From: Pleurostoma richardsiae
Taxonomy: Eukaryota; Ascomycota; Sordariomycetes; Calosphaeriales; Pleurostomataceae
DNA: 64,000 bases
Reading direction: 5' to 3'
Assembly: GCA_030052745.1 (NCBI GenBank)
Contig: JANBVO010000033.1
Span: forward strand, 124,001-188,000
In this document: positions 54,536 to 64,000 of the stretch, in pieces
How positions within the stretch are numbered: the stretch's first letter is position 1
Layout: each line of letters opens with the position of its first letter
Made by a program: the position numbers and the translations under genes
Notes under the pieces: generated by a model
The model's database searches: none
Seen by the model: the letters and a program-made list of their open reading frames with translations, nothing else
What the model was told of the DNA's origin: nothing

Positions 54536-55228
54536 GGGGTTGACATATGATCATATTTGCTTTGACTCTTCTTAAAAGCGTCCCGTGCTTCCAGGTACAC
54601 AGCCACCGTTCCGATCGAACAAAGGATAATGACACCAACTGGTTACCTACGCGGTCGTTGATCAACCTGTCAGAGCTGATCGAGAGTATCACGAGCTTCC
54701 TAAACCAGAATGCAGCTAACCGCGGGCATAAATCTTCCTGTTGGATCTACACGGAGCCTTAGATATTAAGAGAGGCGTGTGCATCGCAATCCTCGAGAAC
54801 GATTGGCCGCTAGCATCTTTTCCACTAGACTTGATATTCTGACTCAAGGGAGTTCACGAAGCACAGCCAATGAATCTGTGCCTGCTTGGATTAGGCATCA
54901 GCGATTGGACCAGGGTCCGTAAACCACCCCGTATCGCGATGGCGCGTTCCAGACGCGCCTCCATTCAGGAATTTGCCTCGATGAGATTGCCAGTCACTGC
55001 TCTACCTGGTGGCTGGGAAAGTCACCGATGCCGATGATTGGGCCTGAGGCTTCATGTCGGAGGCATGGGCAACTGGGGCCGTGGCTACAGTGTCGACTCC
55101 CGGCAGTATTCTCAAGGTAGATATGCTCGGAGTGCAGCCTCTGCGCAGCCACTGTACACCGTGCTCTCTCAATCTCGCCTCTCTCTTTCTCTGCCGCCAA
55201 TCGTCGCACCACCCTCACAATCAGCGAC
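54536..55228. other. No supported gene
   Basis: Upstream region of the nuclease-type gene. It contains short frames only. The last 100 bp is pyrimidine-rich, as fungal 5' leaders often are. Confidence 0.4.
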
Positions 55229-56761
55229 ATGTCGTACCACCAGGGATTTAACGGCCCAGGAAGCCCATCGGAGAGTACCACCGACTATCAGACAGCAGAC
55301 TCCCAAGATAGCACGTGCTCTGTCGAAGAGGACCCTTTAGAATCTTGGTACAAGAGCGTCGGATATGTACCCGCCTTGGACGAGTCCGCAATCGACGTGT
55401 TGGAGCTGGTCCTATCACCTTTCGCTATATCTAGCATCAAGAAGAAACTCCATAAAACGAAGAGAGATCAAACTATGGGACTTGGCGATAGGAATGTGCG
55501 GATAGACCCGTCTCTGCCGACTGACCCGTTCTTCACCGTGTTTCATAACATGACCACCCTTCAAGAATCCGGCTCTGGCATTCACATGTCGGATCTACAC
55601 GATCAAGTGAAGAAATACCATGTCGATGAATGGAGGCTAGACCTCGAGAAGGCCGTCAAGGACGAAGCTGAGGCGACCTTCCAGCGGACCGTGGTGATGT
55701 CTATGTTGGACCGATCTCGATTAATGTACAATCTCAAGGACGGCGATCAACCCATCCTGGACTTTGCCATCGAGAGCACCTGGAATTGCCCGTTTATGCC
55801 AACACGGGCCCTGAAGAAAGATAGGCCGGACCGCCAACGCGTGCTCTCACGCCCCAAGCCTGACATATCCATTGCCTTCCATCTGCGGTCTATCATCGAG
55901 GATGGACTCATGCGCGCGATCCCCGACGCTACAAGAAGAATTATGACCTATGAGGCACTGGACGGCACTCGCACGCAACGCGCCTTCCATTTCTTAATGA
56001 TCGAGGCCAAGAACGCGACGTCAAGCGACAAAGATGGCCGACTTCACAATCTGAACAGTGCCAGCCAGTCCCTACATTGCTTATACGAGTTCTTCAACGA
56101 GGCGGATAGGGAAGAAGTGGAATGCGACAAGCCTTGTTGCGCGCCGGACGCCGTAACCATCACAACAAATGCCGGACGTCGAATATCTTCACCTGCCGGG
56201 GAGAATACCTTTGTGGGACGTTTTTTCAGAGAAGTCAGGGTCTTCACGGCAGTTCCAACTGGCAGGGCCATCACAATCCAGATGCACCGGGCCTGCCCTG
56301 CATCCAAACCGCCGTTCCCTTCTCACGATGGCCGGCCCCCTTTCCGGCCCGTCATCCTTCCCGATTATCCGCTTCAGTTCGAGTACAACGAAGTCATCAG
56401 GCTTACAGACGACGACTTCAGCAGAGAGAAGCTTGTGGACACATTTAAGAAGATCATGGTCGATTATGGCGTCGGAAGGCTCCGCCCGCTATTGCAGGAA
56501 GCGGCCGCGGCGATCGCAGCAAAGTTCTACAGGTGGGAGGAAGAGAATGGCATGCGACACTACTCGCACGGGCAGATGGCTCCTCAGCCCAGTGCACAAA
56601 CCTCTCGGGCGGTCAGCCAAGGCACCCGACGGTCGTCAGTGTCGGCCACGTCAAGCTCTCGACCGCCGAGCCCACCCAACAGAGCCAGCTCGAGCGCCTC
56701 GGCCAATTCCCCAGCAGCACAGTCAACCGGGAGCGGACAGAAGAAAGCAAGAAAGCGGTAA
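55229..56761 (+). CDS. PD-(D/E)XK nuclease-type protein
   Basis: Intronless, 510 residues from the ATG at 55229. Residues 1-60 are Ser/Asp-rich, then SWYKSVGYVPALDESAIDVL opens a helical N-terminal domain. The nuclease core shows KPDISIAF with Asp212, and FHFLMIEAKNA with Glu259-x-Lys261, followed by LNSASQSLHCLYEFF. This is the full D...ExK...Q order of the PD-(D/E)XK superfamily. A beta-rich part follows (GRFFREVRVFTAVPTGRAIT), and a disordered Ser-rich tail ends in Lys/Arg (GQKKARKR), a likely nuclear signal. Related fungal proteins are common, lineage-variable and functionally unknown. A Cys cluster (CDKPCC, 299-304) sits within the core. No damage seen. Confidence 0.75.
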   Translation: MSYHQGFNGPGSPSESTTDYQTADSQDSTCSVEEDPLESWYKSVGYVPALDESAIDVLELVLSPFAISSIKKKLHKTKRDQTMGLGDRNVRIDPSLPTDPFFTVFHNMTTLQESGSGIHMSDLHDQVKKYHVDEWRLDLEKAVKDEAEATFQRTVVMSMLDRSRLMYNLKDGDQPILDFAIESTWNCPFMPTRALKKDRPDRQRVLSRPKPDISIAFHLRSIIEDGLMRAIPDATRRIMTYEALDGTRTQRAFHFLMIEAKNATSSDKDGRLHNLNSASQSLHCLYEFFNEADREEVECDKPCCAPDAVTITTNAGRRISSPAGENTFVGRFFREVRVFTAVPTGRAITIQMHRACPASKPPFPSHDGRPPFRPVILPDYPLQFEYNEVIRLTDDDFSREKLVDTFKKIMVDYGVGRLRPLLQEAAAAIAAKFYRWEEENGMRHYSHGQMAPQPSAQTSRAVSQGTRRSSVSATSSSRPPSPPNRASSSASANSPAAQSTGSGQKKARKR

Positions 56762-56999
56762 GGAAATAACAGTCCTACAAAGTTCAGGCACTGGTCAAGG
56801 TTTTCTTTGGGGGCGGGGGCGGGGAGGACGTGCAGGAGACGAAGCGACACCACCTTGAAGTCGAGTAATAGCGGGCTTCTGTATGTAGCAAGCAAAACGA
56901 AGCTTCTCACGGCGGAAGGTAGGAGAGATACGGATTGAGTATCTGTCTGCGAGACTCAGCACTTTGCAACGGCACGGCTGCGAGAAGGGCGACTTCTCG

Positions 57000-57235
57000 A
57001 CCATCTAGTACCCCCTCCACGAGGGGCATCTACTTCCGCAGGCGACTGCATACTTCGAGAAACCCCATCTTTTACCCTACCGACCTTTACCGGACGAAGA
57101 AGACCTGGATAGCGCCTCTGACAGAAGCCTCTCTGTATGCTAATCTTGTCCAAGCACCGACAGTCTGGCACCATATCAAGGCGACGCATGGGCCCGAGCC
57201 CGAGCACGAGACTGCGCAGATGTAAAATAGGTGTG
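57000..57235 (+). pseudogene. Fragment of the PD-(D/E)XK-like gene, first-exon region
   Basis: Resembles the inverse of 61380-61250 in copy 2. Shared words are GAAGACCTGG/GAGGATCTTGG, GCCTCTGACAG, CCAAGCACCGACAGTCTGGC, and CGAGCCCGAGCACGAGAC. Copy 2 reads there SDRSPSECLSCPSTDSLAPH. Only about 230 bp remain and no start or splice sites are evident. Confidence 0.7.
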
Positions 57236-57239
57236 GCCG

Positions 57240-57971
57240 TGCCAGTTGTCATGATTGCCCAATGCGGTGGTAGAAATGACCTCACTTTGTTGCTACGTGT
57301 TAATCGGTGCTGTAGAGACACTTGCCTAAATAGGCTTAGTGTGGTCTTGAAGTCCACTGGGAACCGTGCGGAGGTCAAGGCCCTGCGTGCGTATCATGCA
57401 CGCTTTTTTTGGCTTGCAGATGACCTTTTTTCTTAACAGAATGTTCACAATACGGTCTAGCTGTAACGAAAGTCCTCTCATGTGAAGATATCTCAATTGG
57501 TTCGAAAGCCTTATACGCCGTGATGACAAACAAGAACACATTCTCCTCTTCATAATACATTCAAGGGATGAGAAAGCCGTGACATTGCTGCGAGCACGAA
57601 GACCCCCAGCCCTGATGGGTACGACTGCTGCGCAACAACGCAAAGCGCTGCACCTCGGTCGCCAAGCAACATTCATTAGAGAGACAGATGGACTGGTTGT
57701 TGCCGCAGGGCGTGAACGGTACGTCTTAGGTCGCCACTTGACTGTTTGGCCAGTAACAGGTTTCAGAGTGAGCCTACCAAATGAAATTGTCTCACGCCTT
57801 CAAGTACAGATAACGGAAGGAATTTGCACGGCAGAAACTTCCCACTACAGTTTAGTGGACTTCAGTGCTAGTGCTGATAAAGTTCAGAAGCTAAGCTGTT
57901 CTGGACACTTCAGGCAGTACTTCTTTCGGGGTTAGGGATCCCCGTAGACTCTCATTTTTTACCGCTCCTAC
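57240..57971. other. No supported gene
   Basis: Between the fragment and the second glycosylase-like copy. A frame at 57579-57935 (plus) has no motif. Confidence 0.35.
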
Positions 57972-58998
57972 ATGGAAGCCACACAGCATGATTCTTCTCA
58001 ATCCACGTCCCGATTAGTGCACACAATCGGCACCTTCGTACCGCGATTTCACGAGGCGATGCGCTGTTGCGACCCAAGGACGGTCGATAGTCGAGTTGCA
58101 TATTACCCCGCTCCAAAAACTTGCAACGCGACTCAAGGCAAGCCGCTTTGCTCGTCGAAACGCCGGGCCACTGGTTTCGAAGATCTCGTCATTATTCTAT
58201 TGGAGCCGAGCGATGGAGAGGAGGAAAAGGTTCGTATGAGCATATTCTATCCGTGCAGCTTCTAGATCAAGCCTTGCGACTTGCATTCAACGGCCAACGA
58301 TGCGTGGAGAACACTATCATTCTGGATGCACGATCGCTATGTAGTCGCAAGATTCAATCAAGCGAAGACGACGAGACGCGTCAGCAAAATGATAAAGCGG
58401 CCTACCATGTACTTACAGAGGTGCTCAGTTCGTCGCATCCAAAAGTCATCGTGGTATGCCACTGCGACGAAGACGGCATCGAGCACTGCATGCCCCCGAG
58501 TCTCTGCTCCTCCGTGCCTCACGCCGGTACACCTTCTTTCTTGCGGATGGATCATGGCCACAACACCATCAAGGTACCTAGCTTTCATCCCATGCTCTTT
58601 GCTCGGACGGGGAGTAATGACCCTCTGCGGCGAGTGATGCGGGAGTATCTCTTCGACGCCACTCTCGTTGTCGCTGCCAACGTCTTGGCCGGTCGTGAAG
58701 TTTACGAATTCGGGCTTGAGAATGTTCGTCGCTGTGCTCTGGACGGGCCGTGTTTCAAATTCATCCAGTCAGATGACGGACCAGATGCCAGGCTAGGTGT
58801 ATCGATTTTGTTCTAGTGGCTTGGTCCCGAGGATGTTGCGTCGGCGGAACTAGTTGAACAGTTGCGCCAATTACGCTTGCTACCTGGTCCTGAGGTAATC
58901 ATTTGATGCGTACTGTCCTGAGATAATCGAGCTGAATGCCTTGCTAGGAAACCGAGCTACACAAGCTTATCACAAAGTACCGAGAAGATGCAGGATAA
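57972..58998 (+). pseudogene. Uracil-DNA-glycosylase-like protein, copy 2 (broken)
   Basis: Starts at the ATG 57972 and shows, like copy 1, a domain text TGFEDLVIILLEPSDGEEEK. It changes frame near 58225, then runs SYEHILSVQLLDQALRLAFN, NTIILDARSL, HVLTEVLSSSHPKVIVVCH, VPSFHPMLF. A TAG at 58814-58816 is followed in frame by WLGPEDVASAELVEQLRQLR. After an intron-like gap it ends ETELHKLITKYREDAG. Parallel features in copy 1 show both descend from one gene. The FHP loop keeps His-Pro but loses the Ser. It lies convergent with the nuclease-like copy 2. Confidence 0.45.
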
Positions 58999-58999
58999 G

Positions 59000-59480
59000 T
59001 AACCCTTCACAGAGGGGCAATGTCCTTCAAACAGGATCCCTTGGAGAACTTTAGAGATCTGATAGATCCATTGCCAAAGGGTATCATACCATTTCGGAAA
59101 TCAATTGAAGTATAAAGAAGCGCTTCTCAACGCGTTAGAATCAATGCTCAATTGTCAGACACGGACAGGGACCCATTACTCTTTTCCACCGGTGCCGTCT
59201 GGCTCCAACTCGTAAATCGACTGATGATACCAGAGCAGCCATAGATATGAAGAGGCTAGTGATAACGCGGACTTTAGGTGATTTGGTAGTAAGATAAGGG
59301 AAGAGAAGATAAACACAACTCAGCAAGAGACCGCACTACTGTATCCCACGAGAGCAGCTGGAGCCCCAATATGATGAACAATACTCAATCTTGTCGTTAT
59401 CGCCGTTGTGGATGCCGCGCTCCGAGCACTCGCAGGCCATGGCAGCGACCTCGGAGAAACAGCTGGCGCCGCAGCTCTTT
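59000..59480. other. No supported gene
   Basis: Spacer between relics. Short frames only. Confidence 0.35.
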
Positions 59481-59499
59481 AATTTGGATATCCGTGCCC

Positions 59500-59685
59500 T
59501 TCCACGGCTCGAGGCGTAACCGTTTTTACTGCTCTTTCAATGATGACGAAAACTATTCGTCGCGCGACATGAGCGAGGGAAAAGTCACTATGGCAGGTGC
59601 TGACGAGCGACGTAACACGTGCTCGGTGTATTTGCTGATCAATCGAACATAGGAAGTTCCCAGTTGTAAGCCTAGCAAACAAAAA
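59500..59685 (-). pseudogene. Tail fragment of a third glycosylase-like copy
   Basis: The minus strand reads GTSYVRLISKYTEH, matching ELVRFIREYTEQ of copy 1. It is followed by an intron-like stretch sharing TTACGTCGCTCGTCAG with the same intron of copy 1 (46636-46655 region). Only this C-terminal piece is present. Confidence 0.6.
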
Positions 59686-59727
59686 AACAACGGTACATCA
59701 GAGTCCAAAGCGTCTACTTTCATAGAC

Positions 59728-61750
59728 TTAGCGTTTAGGAGATAGTCTCAGTGCTGAACGCAGCCTCGATCCCATTGACCTTTGGTCTGGAGTCCGAGGA
59801 GTTACGGGTTGTGGTTGAAAAGCCTCCGGCGTGATCGCGTCGTCCATTCCCGTTGCCCCTGCAATCCCTTCTTCAGGAATCACCTGCTGTGAGTCGACGG
59901 CTTCATCTGCTTCGATGATCTTTTCTTCCTCGGCTCTTATTTCTGCCATCTTCGTTTCCACTTCAGCTATCTTCGTTTCCACTTCAGCCGCCCTCTTCTC
60001 TACCTTAATTCTCCTGTCCTTTAGATCGTCCATCTTGTCGTCTACTTTGTCCATCTTCGCCTCCATGTCCTCCATCGAACTCCTCAGCTGAACAATATAG
60101 TTTCCTACCTCGGAAATAATGTTCCTGACGTTAGCTAACACTTTCTTTGCCATAACCGTCCCTTTTTCGACGTCTTCCATTCTTTCCTCCTGGATCAGCT
60201 TCTTCGCCGTAAACGTCTTAGTCAAGGCATCACCTGCTTTCTCCGTTAATCTATCTATAACTTGCTCCGCCTCGTCCATGACATGCTCCCCGAATGCATC
60301 GTTAAAAATGCAATGAAGTTTTGTTGAGGAGATCTCCAGAGGTACGTCTTCAAAGTCTCCCAGCCTATGCTCTTTCTCTTCGCATACGAAGTCTTTCAGG
60401 GAGAGACGCATGATGCAGTCTTTGACGGTTTGTCCATTTTCGTCGATGAACATCTGGATTGCCGTTAGAACCACTATAACAATCTGGGACTTCGGGATGT
60501 CAAATCATTGTACCTGATCTTTAGTCACCGGGATTGATCTCCACTTGTTGCCAACAGGTTGGGCTTTCCATATAGAAAAAGTCGCCCGACATCCGCCGCG
60601 GTAGATATCATGCATATTCAATCCGACAACAGTGCGGATCCCGCCGTTCTTCCCTTCAATATATCGTGTTGCCCTTTTGGGCAACTGTAAATTGCTCTGA
60701 GACCATGCCACTTCGACTAATAAGTCGGCGACTGCGCAGCCCCTACAAGTATAGGAGAGATCTGGTTCCATCTGGTCGTCGCGAGGTTCACTGTACTTCA
60801 CTCTTTTTGCTAGAGAAGACCGAATTTTCGACGCCACCTTCCTGGTCTCCTCTTTAGTGCTATCAACTGCGCAAAGTGCACCTGTTTCGATGAACGCTAG
60901 CCATTTAACAACCTGATCGCTGAATATCCCAGCCATGGTCTCGTGGAAGGTAGACGGCATATGAATTACGAACTGCTTATCGCCTGGAGGAGGGCGACGC
61001 ATATAGTCGAAACTAACATGTCATAAGCCGTTGAATGCCATGAACATTGAAGGAAAGACAGGCTTACCGGAGTTCATCTCCGTTGACAAAATCCAGCAAT
61101 TCTTTGTTTTCGTCCTTCAGTAGCTCTACCTCTCGCAATAGCTTATAGCCGGAGTAGTGAAGTACTCGCTGGATCAAGTACTTGCCTCCTGGCCCACCTT
61201 TTTTGACCGAATACGTGCCGTCTTTGACTTCTCTTAACGTTTTCAACACCCGCTTTACATCCGCCACGTCTCGTGCTCGGGCTCGAGGAGCCCAAGCGCC
61301 GGTTTGATGGGGTGCCAGACTGTCGGTGCTTGGGCAGGATAGGCATTCAGAGGGGCTCCTGTCAGAGGCACTGCCAAGATCCTCTTCGTGAGGCAAATTG
61401 GTCTCGTCAAAGATTGGTAAGGTAAAGGACGGAGTTTCTGGAAGGACCAGAGTCTCCTGCGGAACTTGAGGTGTGGTGGATAGAGTCGCAGGTGATACGA
61501 ATGGTAAAGGGGTTGTGGATGCTGGTTTCAGACTCTTGGGTATCTTAAGGGCCTGACGCTTCCGCTTGGGCCAGATGGATATCGGCGAAGAAGGCACTGA
61601 AGCAGAAGCCTTTCGCTTTGATGAACCAGGGCCTGGTGAAGTGAACTCCGCTTCTTGTGACGCCGTAGGCCGGGGTTTGTCTTGTCTGAAAAAAGTTGTA
61701 ATGGGTTGGAAGATGCGAGAAATGCTATCTCGTCTCCTCTGTGTTGTCAT
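59728..61750 (-). CDS. PD-(D/E)XK-like protein with coiled coil, copy 2
   Basis: Exon 1 is 61750-61068, exon 2 starts at 61012, and exon 3 is 60483-59728. The second intron is 45 or 30 bp depending on the donor, giving about 640 residues. The N-terminus is basic and Ser/Pro-rich, with a Lys/Arg cluster (WPKRKRQALKIPK). The core has EPDLSY (Asp312), ADLLVEVAWSQ (Glu328) and ATRYIEGKNGGIRTVVGLNM, then ATFSIW. As in copy 1 the ExK Lys is missing. Exon 3 adds FIDENGQTVKDCIMRLSLKD and a long charged coiled coil (MEDMEAKMDKVDDKMDDLKD, with EVETKIAEVETKMAEI repeats). It is open throughout. The neighbouring glycosylase-like copy 2 is convergent. Confidence 0.65.
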
Positions 61751-61886
61751 TTTCAAGAAGGAAAGGCTGATATTTGGTGTATAGAGTCGACTGGCGTCCG
61801 AATGTTATTAGTACCATCAGCTTGCGCCAACGTGTAAAGTACTTACTCAGCCCGTCCTGGGTGAGTGGGGTTGAGTGACAGAGAAA

Positions 61887-62189
61887 TCATACCCGCAGAG
61901 GAGATTTTGTGAGCAGTTCGGCAAGAACTTGCCGGTGCAGTGGCAAGGGAGGGTTACATAGAACCCTATAGTAGTATCTCTCTCCAGGAGGGGAACGGCA
62001 TGCAGATTTGACCGCAAGCCACTTCACAACCCACCGAATCACGTTCATTTGGGTGCGAGGCCTGTGTCGCCAGCCAGTCACCGACGACCACCTATTCACG
62101 CGCTCAACCTTGTAGGGCTCTTGTCTGAACTCATACCTACTGTATTGAGCACTGAAGAGACCCGCATTAAAGTCAGAAGGACTAATCAT
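61887..62189 (-). CDS. Small hypothetical protein
   Basis: 100 residues from the ATG at 62189 (MISPSDFNAGLFSAQYSRYE) to the stop at 61887. The middle holds NVIRWVVKWLAVKSACRS, a possible amphipathic or membrane-proximal helix. No family known. It could be spurious; its start lies 0.4 kb upstream of nuclease-like copy 2 on the same strand. Confidence 0.3.
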   Translation of the reverse strand: MISPSDFNAGLFSAQYSRYEFRQEPYKVERVNRWSSVTGWRHRPRTQMNVIRWVVKWLAVKSACRSPPGERYYYRVLCNPPLPLHRQVLAELLTKSPLRV

Positions 62190-62555
62190 GGTCAACTGAC
62201 GAATTCCAGCATACTTAAGTGCGTTCGTAACGAGTGGATGGTGGCTGCCTAAACCAAACCTCCTTATCGCATGAGCCTCACACCATCTCCAACAACAGCT
62301 TTAATATCCAATCCTTTCTTGCCGCGTTTCCCTCACAAATTGTCTTCAGCCCGGCTTCTCACCCTCCTTGATCCTAATCTAGACCATGCAGTTCATGGCG
62401 GGGCCGCATAATCAGAAGAGCAGCCGTCAAGGCCTACTGGCTCGCAGTCTTCGGGGAATGCTTCTCGAAATGAAGGCGGGATGCGGATCAACCGAGAACT
62501 ATTGGCGATGCCGAAGCACTAGAGCCACCCTCGTTCAATAAGTTTTGCGAAGTGC
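62190..62555. other. No supported gene
   Basis: No motif or repeat seen. Confidence 0.35.
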
Positions 62556-62559
62556 TCAT

Positions 62560-62896
62560 GCAGGATATGCATTATCGACAGACGCGACTTGCACGGAGTC
62601 GCGTCCCTGCTGTCAGCCGGAGAAATAGGGACGGTGTCAAATGTATCGCCCTGGGCGCAGTCGAAGGCCATGATCAGATGATCAAGTTCCTCCACGACGA
62701 TTCCGACAGTCGTGGACGGACACCCCTGATGGAGGCGGCACTCTGGGGGCGCCTATCCACGGCGGTTGAACACCGTGGACCCCCCAGCAGGATGTCCCGG
62801 ACGCAATGCCCCTGCTCGAAGAATATACCGACGTTGATGCAGCACGAGCCTTACTCCATAGGGAAATCAAGGTTATGGAGAGGTTATTCTTGTTGA
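62560..62896 (+). pseudogene. Ankyrin-repeat relic
   Basis: The frame 62552-62896 contains ALGAVEGHDQMIKFLHDDSD then GRTPLMEAALWGRL, text typical of a fungal ankyrin protein. After WGRL the expected ENVKxLLxxGA continuation is lost and the frame becomes meaningless. A short, shifted relic (SKNIPTLMQHE) follows. Only about one and a half repeats remain. Confidence 0.55.
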
Positions 62897-62966
62897 CGGC
62901 GCGCACAGGACCATGTCATTGAATATCTAGGCCACCAACACTCGACGCTCTCCGTTCAGAGATTTC

Positions 62967-63101
62967 ATGCCGCTGCGAGAAGGCTCTCTGATCAGCTTCG
63001 TCAAGACGGAGCCGATCGCCGACTACACACAGCTCTGCCTCGACATGCTGGAACATTTACTCGGCGCCTTCGACTATCTAGCGAGCAAGAACCTACCATA
63101 G
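62967..63101 (+). pseudogene. Protein-kinase fragment
   Basis: MPLREGSLISFVKTEPIADY followed by LDMLEHLLGAFDYLASKNLP and a stop. This matches the hinge and helix E of a eukaryotic-type kinase, ending exactly where HRD would begin. The N-lobe, catalytic loop and DFG are absent. It may once have been joined to the ankyrin relic just upstream, a domain pairing known in fungi, but that is a guess. Confidence 0.5.
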
Positions 63102-64000
63102 TAGTCCACCTGGATCCCATACGTCTTTGAGAACGCACGGGCCACATCTGTTTTCACTCCGTTAGTGATCCGTGCGTGCTTTTGTCGCCACCTAAGATGG
63201 GTGCCTGGCTAACCACAGTCAATCACTAGTGCCCGCCCGTTTTCCTGCCTAAATCCCGAAGCCCACATTCATCGGATCACCATGTCTCTCAGCCTTGTCC
63301 ATTGAGGAACGGTATTCCTTTTGATAAATTCAAGCGATTGTCTTGCCAGGTTCGGCTTGGATGAGTTTAATCCCAGCCATACCGGGCTGTAGTCCACTAC
63401 AGCTACTAATTTTAAATAGCGTTCAACAATAGTCAAAGACAAGGGAAGCTTAGAAGCGGACGCCGCTTGCTTGGCGAGGTCAGGGGCGAAGGTTTTGCGG
63501 GCCGCGAACTAAACGGTCGGGCTAGAGACCATCCCCGCCATCCCGCCCGAGTTTCATTGGCGTACTGGAGTGCTAGCCGCCGCAGCCACCCACCCTCGAA
63601 GGCTGTTGTTCAATCAGCTGCTGCAGCTGGACATCCTTTGCCGCACCACATCTCTTGACCAATCCAAACGCAAACAGATTCAGCATCCACCATACCAAAA
63701 TTTACATCTACTAAAAAGAGAATGGCCTCGCTGTATTCTCTAGCCTTTGTGTGACCGTTGCTTTCGACCGGAGGATTTCCGCTTTGCCACTCCTGCAGGC
63801 TGGGAGGTGGTGTGACATCCATTTTGTGAGGACGCATTACGCCTATGGCCATTCCTTCGCCATTTGTCTACCGACTTGGTAGACTTGGTAGACTTGACGG
63901 ATCCTCCAGCCTTAATAGGCCGCGTTGACCGATTTGACCGGGCCGTCCTTGGTGATGGTTGTTCTAGAGAGTTTGATTTGGATGGATCTGCATGACCTCG
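63102..64000. other. No supported gene
   Basis: The last 0.9 kb has only short frames. There is a run of GACTTGGTA direct repeats near 63870-63890. Nothing else seen. Confidence 0.4.

Noticed and set aside
55229-56761. Retroelement or viral origin of the 510-residue nuclease-type gene
   Set aside because: No polymerase, terminal repeats or element neighbours; composition matches host genes.
48623-61750. Spore-killer (Spok-like) identity for the nuclease-like genes
   Set aside because: Coiled coil and nuclease-like core are suggestive, but no kinase domain follows and the ExK Lys is absent, so the name is not justified.
1-64000. tRNA or rRNA genes
   Set aside because: I looked for GGTTCGAATCC-type arms and cloverleaf spacing and found none that held up by eye. 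A covariance search would be needed to exclude them.

Overview
The window looks like a chromosomal piece of a filamentous ascomycete, probably of the Pezizomycotina. Genes carry short introns (about 45-75 bp) with GTANGT-type donors and CTAAC/CTGAC branch points. Recognisable proteins are fungal in style: a Zrc1/Cot1-like zinc transporter, a CrpA-like copper ATPase, Gcn5, F-box and BTB proteins. One 11.4 kb block has almost no CA/TG dinucleotides and is very AT-rich, the mark of repeat-induced point mutation (RIP). Most of the window is accessory in character: relics, duplicated uncharacterised families, minisatellites and transposons. There is one assembly gap (2450-2545).

Layout. 1-5.9 kb: minisatellites, the gap and two uncharacterised genes. 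5.96-9.48 kb: a nearly intact two-gene PIF/Harbinger DNA transposon with 32-bp inverted ends. 9.8-17.7 kb: small uncharacterised genes and relics (Cys-rich proteins, C2H2 fingers, an F-box gene, a coiled-coil gene, a short spliced gene). 17.9-24.7 kb: a metal-homeostasis stretch, with a zinc transporter and a copper P-type ATPase on the same strand, separated by a MITE and a decayed repeat-coding tract. 25.7-26.1 kb: an ankyrin remnant.

26.4-46.2 kb is a diverged palindrome. Two paralogous Myb/SANT-type genes, A (minus) and B (plus), diverge outward. Each has a related upstream flank and a TATA-plus-signal-peptide relic, and between them lie two inverted, RIP-destroyed Ty3/gypsy fossils.

46.5-62 kb is a region of nuclease-like and glycosylase-like families. 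A gene pair, uracil-DNA-glycosylase-like plus PD-(D/E)XK-like, occurs twice, with further fragments between. There is also a separate 510-residue protein with a textbook PD...ExK motif, a BTB gene, and a Gcn5 acetyltransferase copy that lacks a stretch of its catalytic fold. The last 2 kb hold ankyrin and kinase fragments.

The zinc and copper transporters would act together in metal tolerance. A and B are probably nuclear. The repeated glycosylase-like/nuclease-like pairing is the best candidate here for an undescribed system, but most copies are damaged and the family assignments rest on motifs read by eye.
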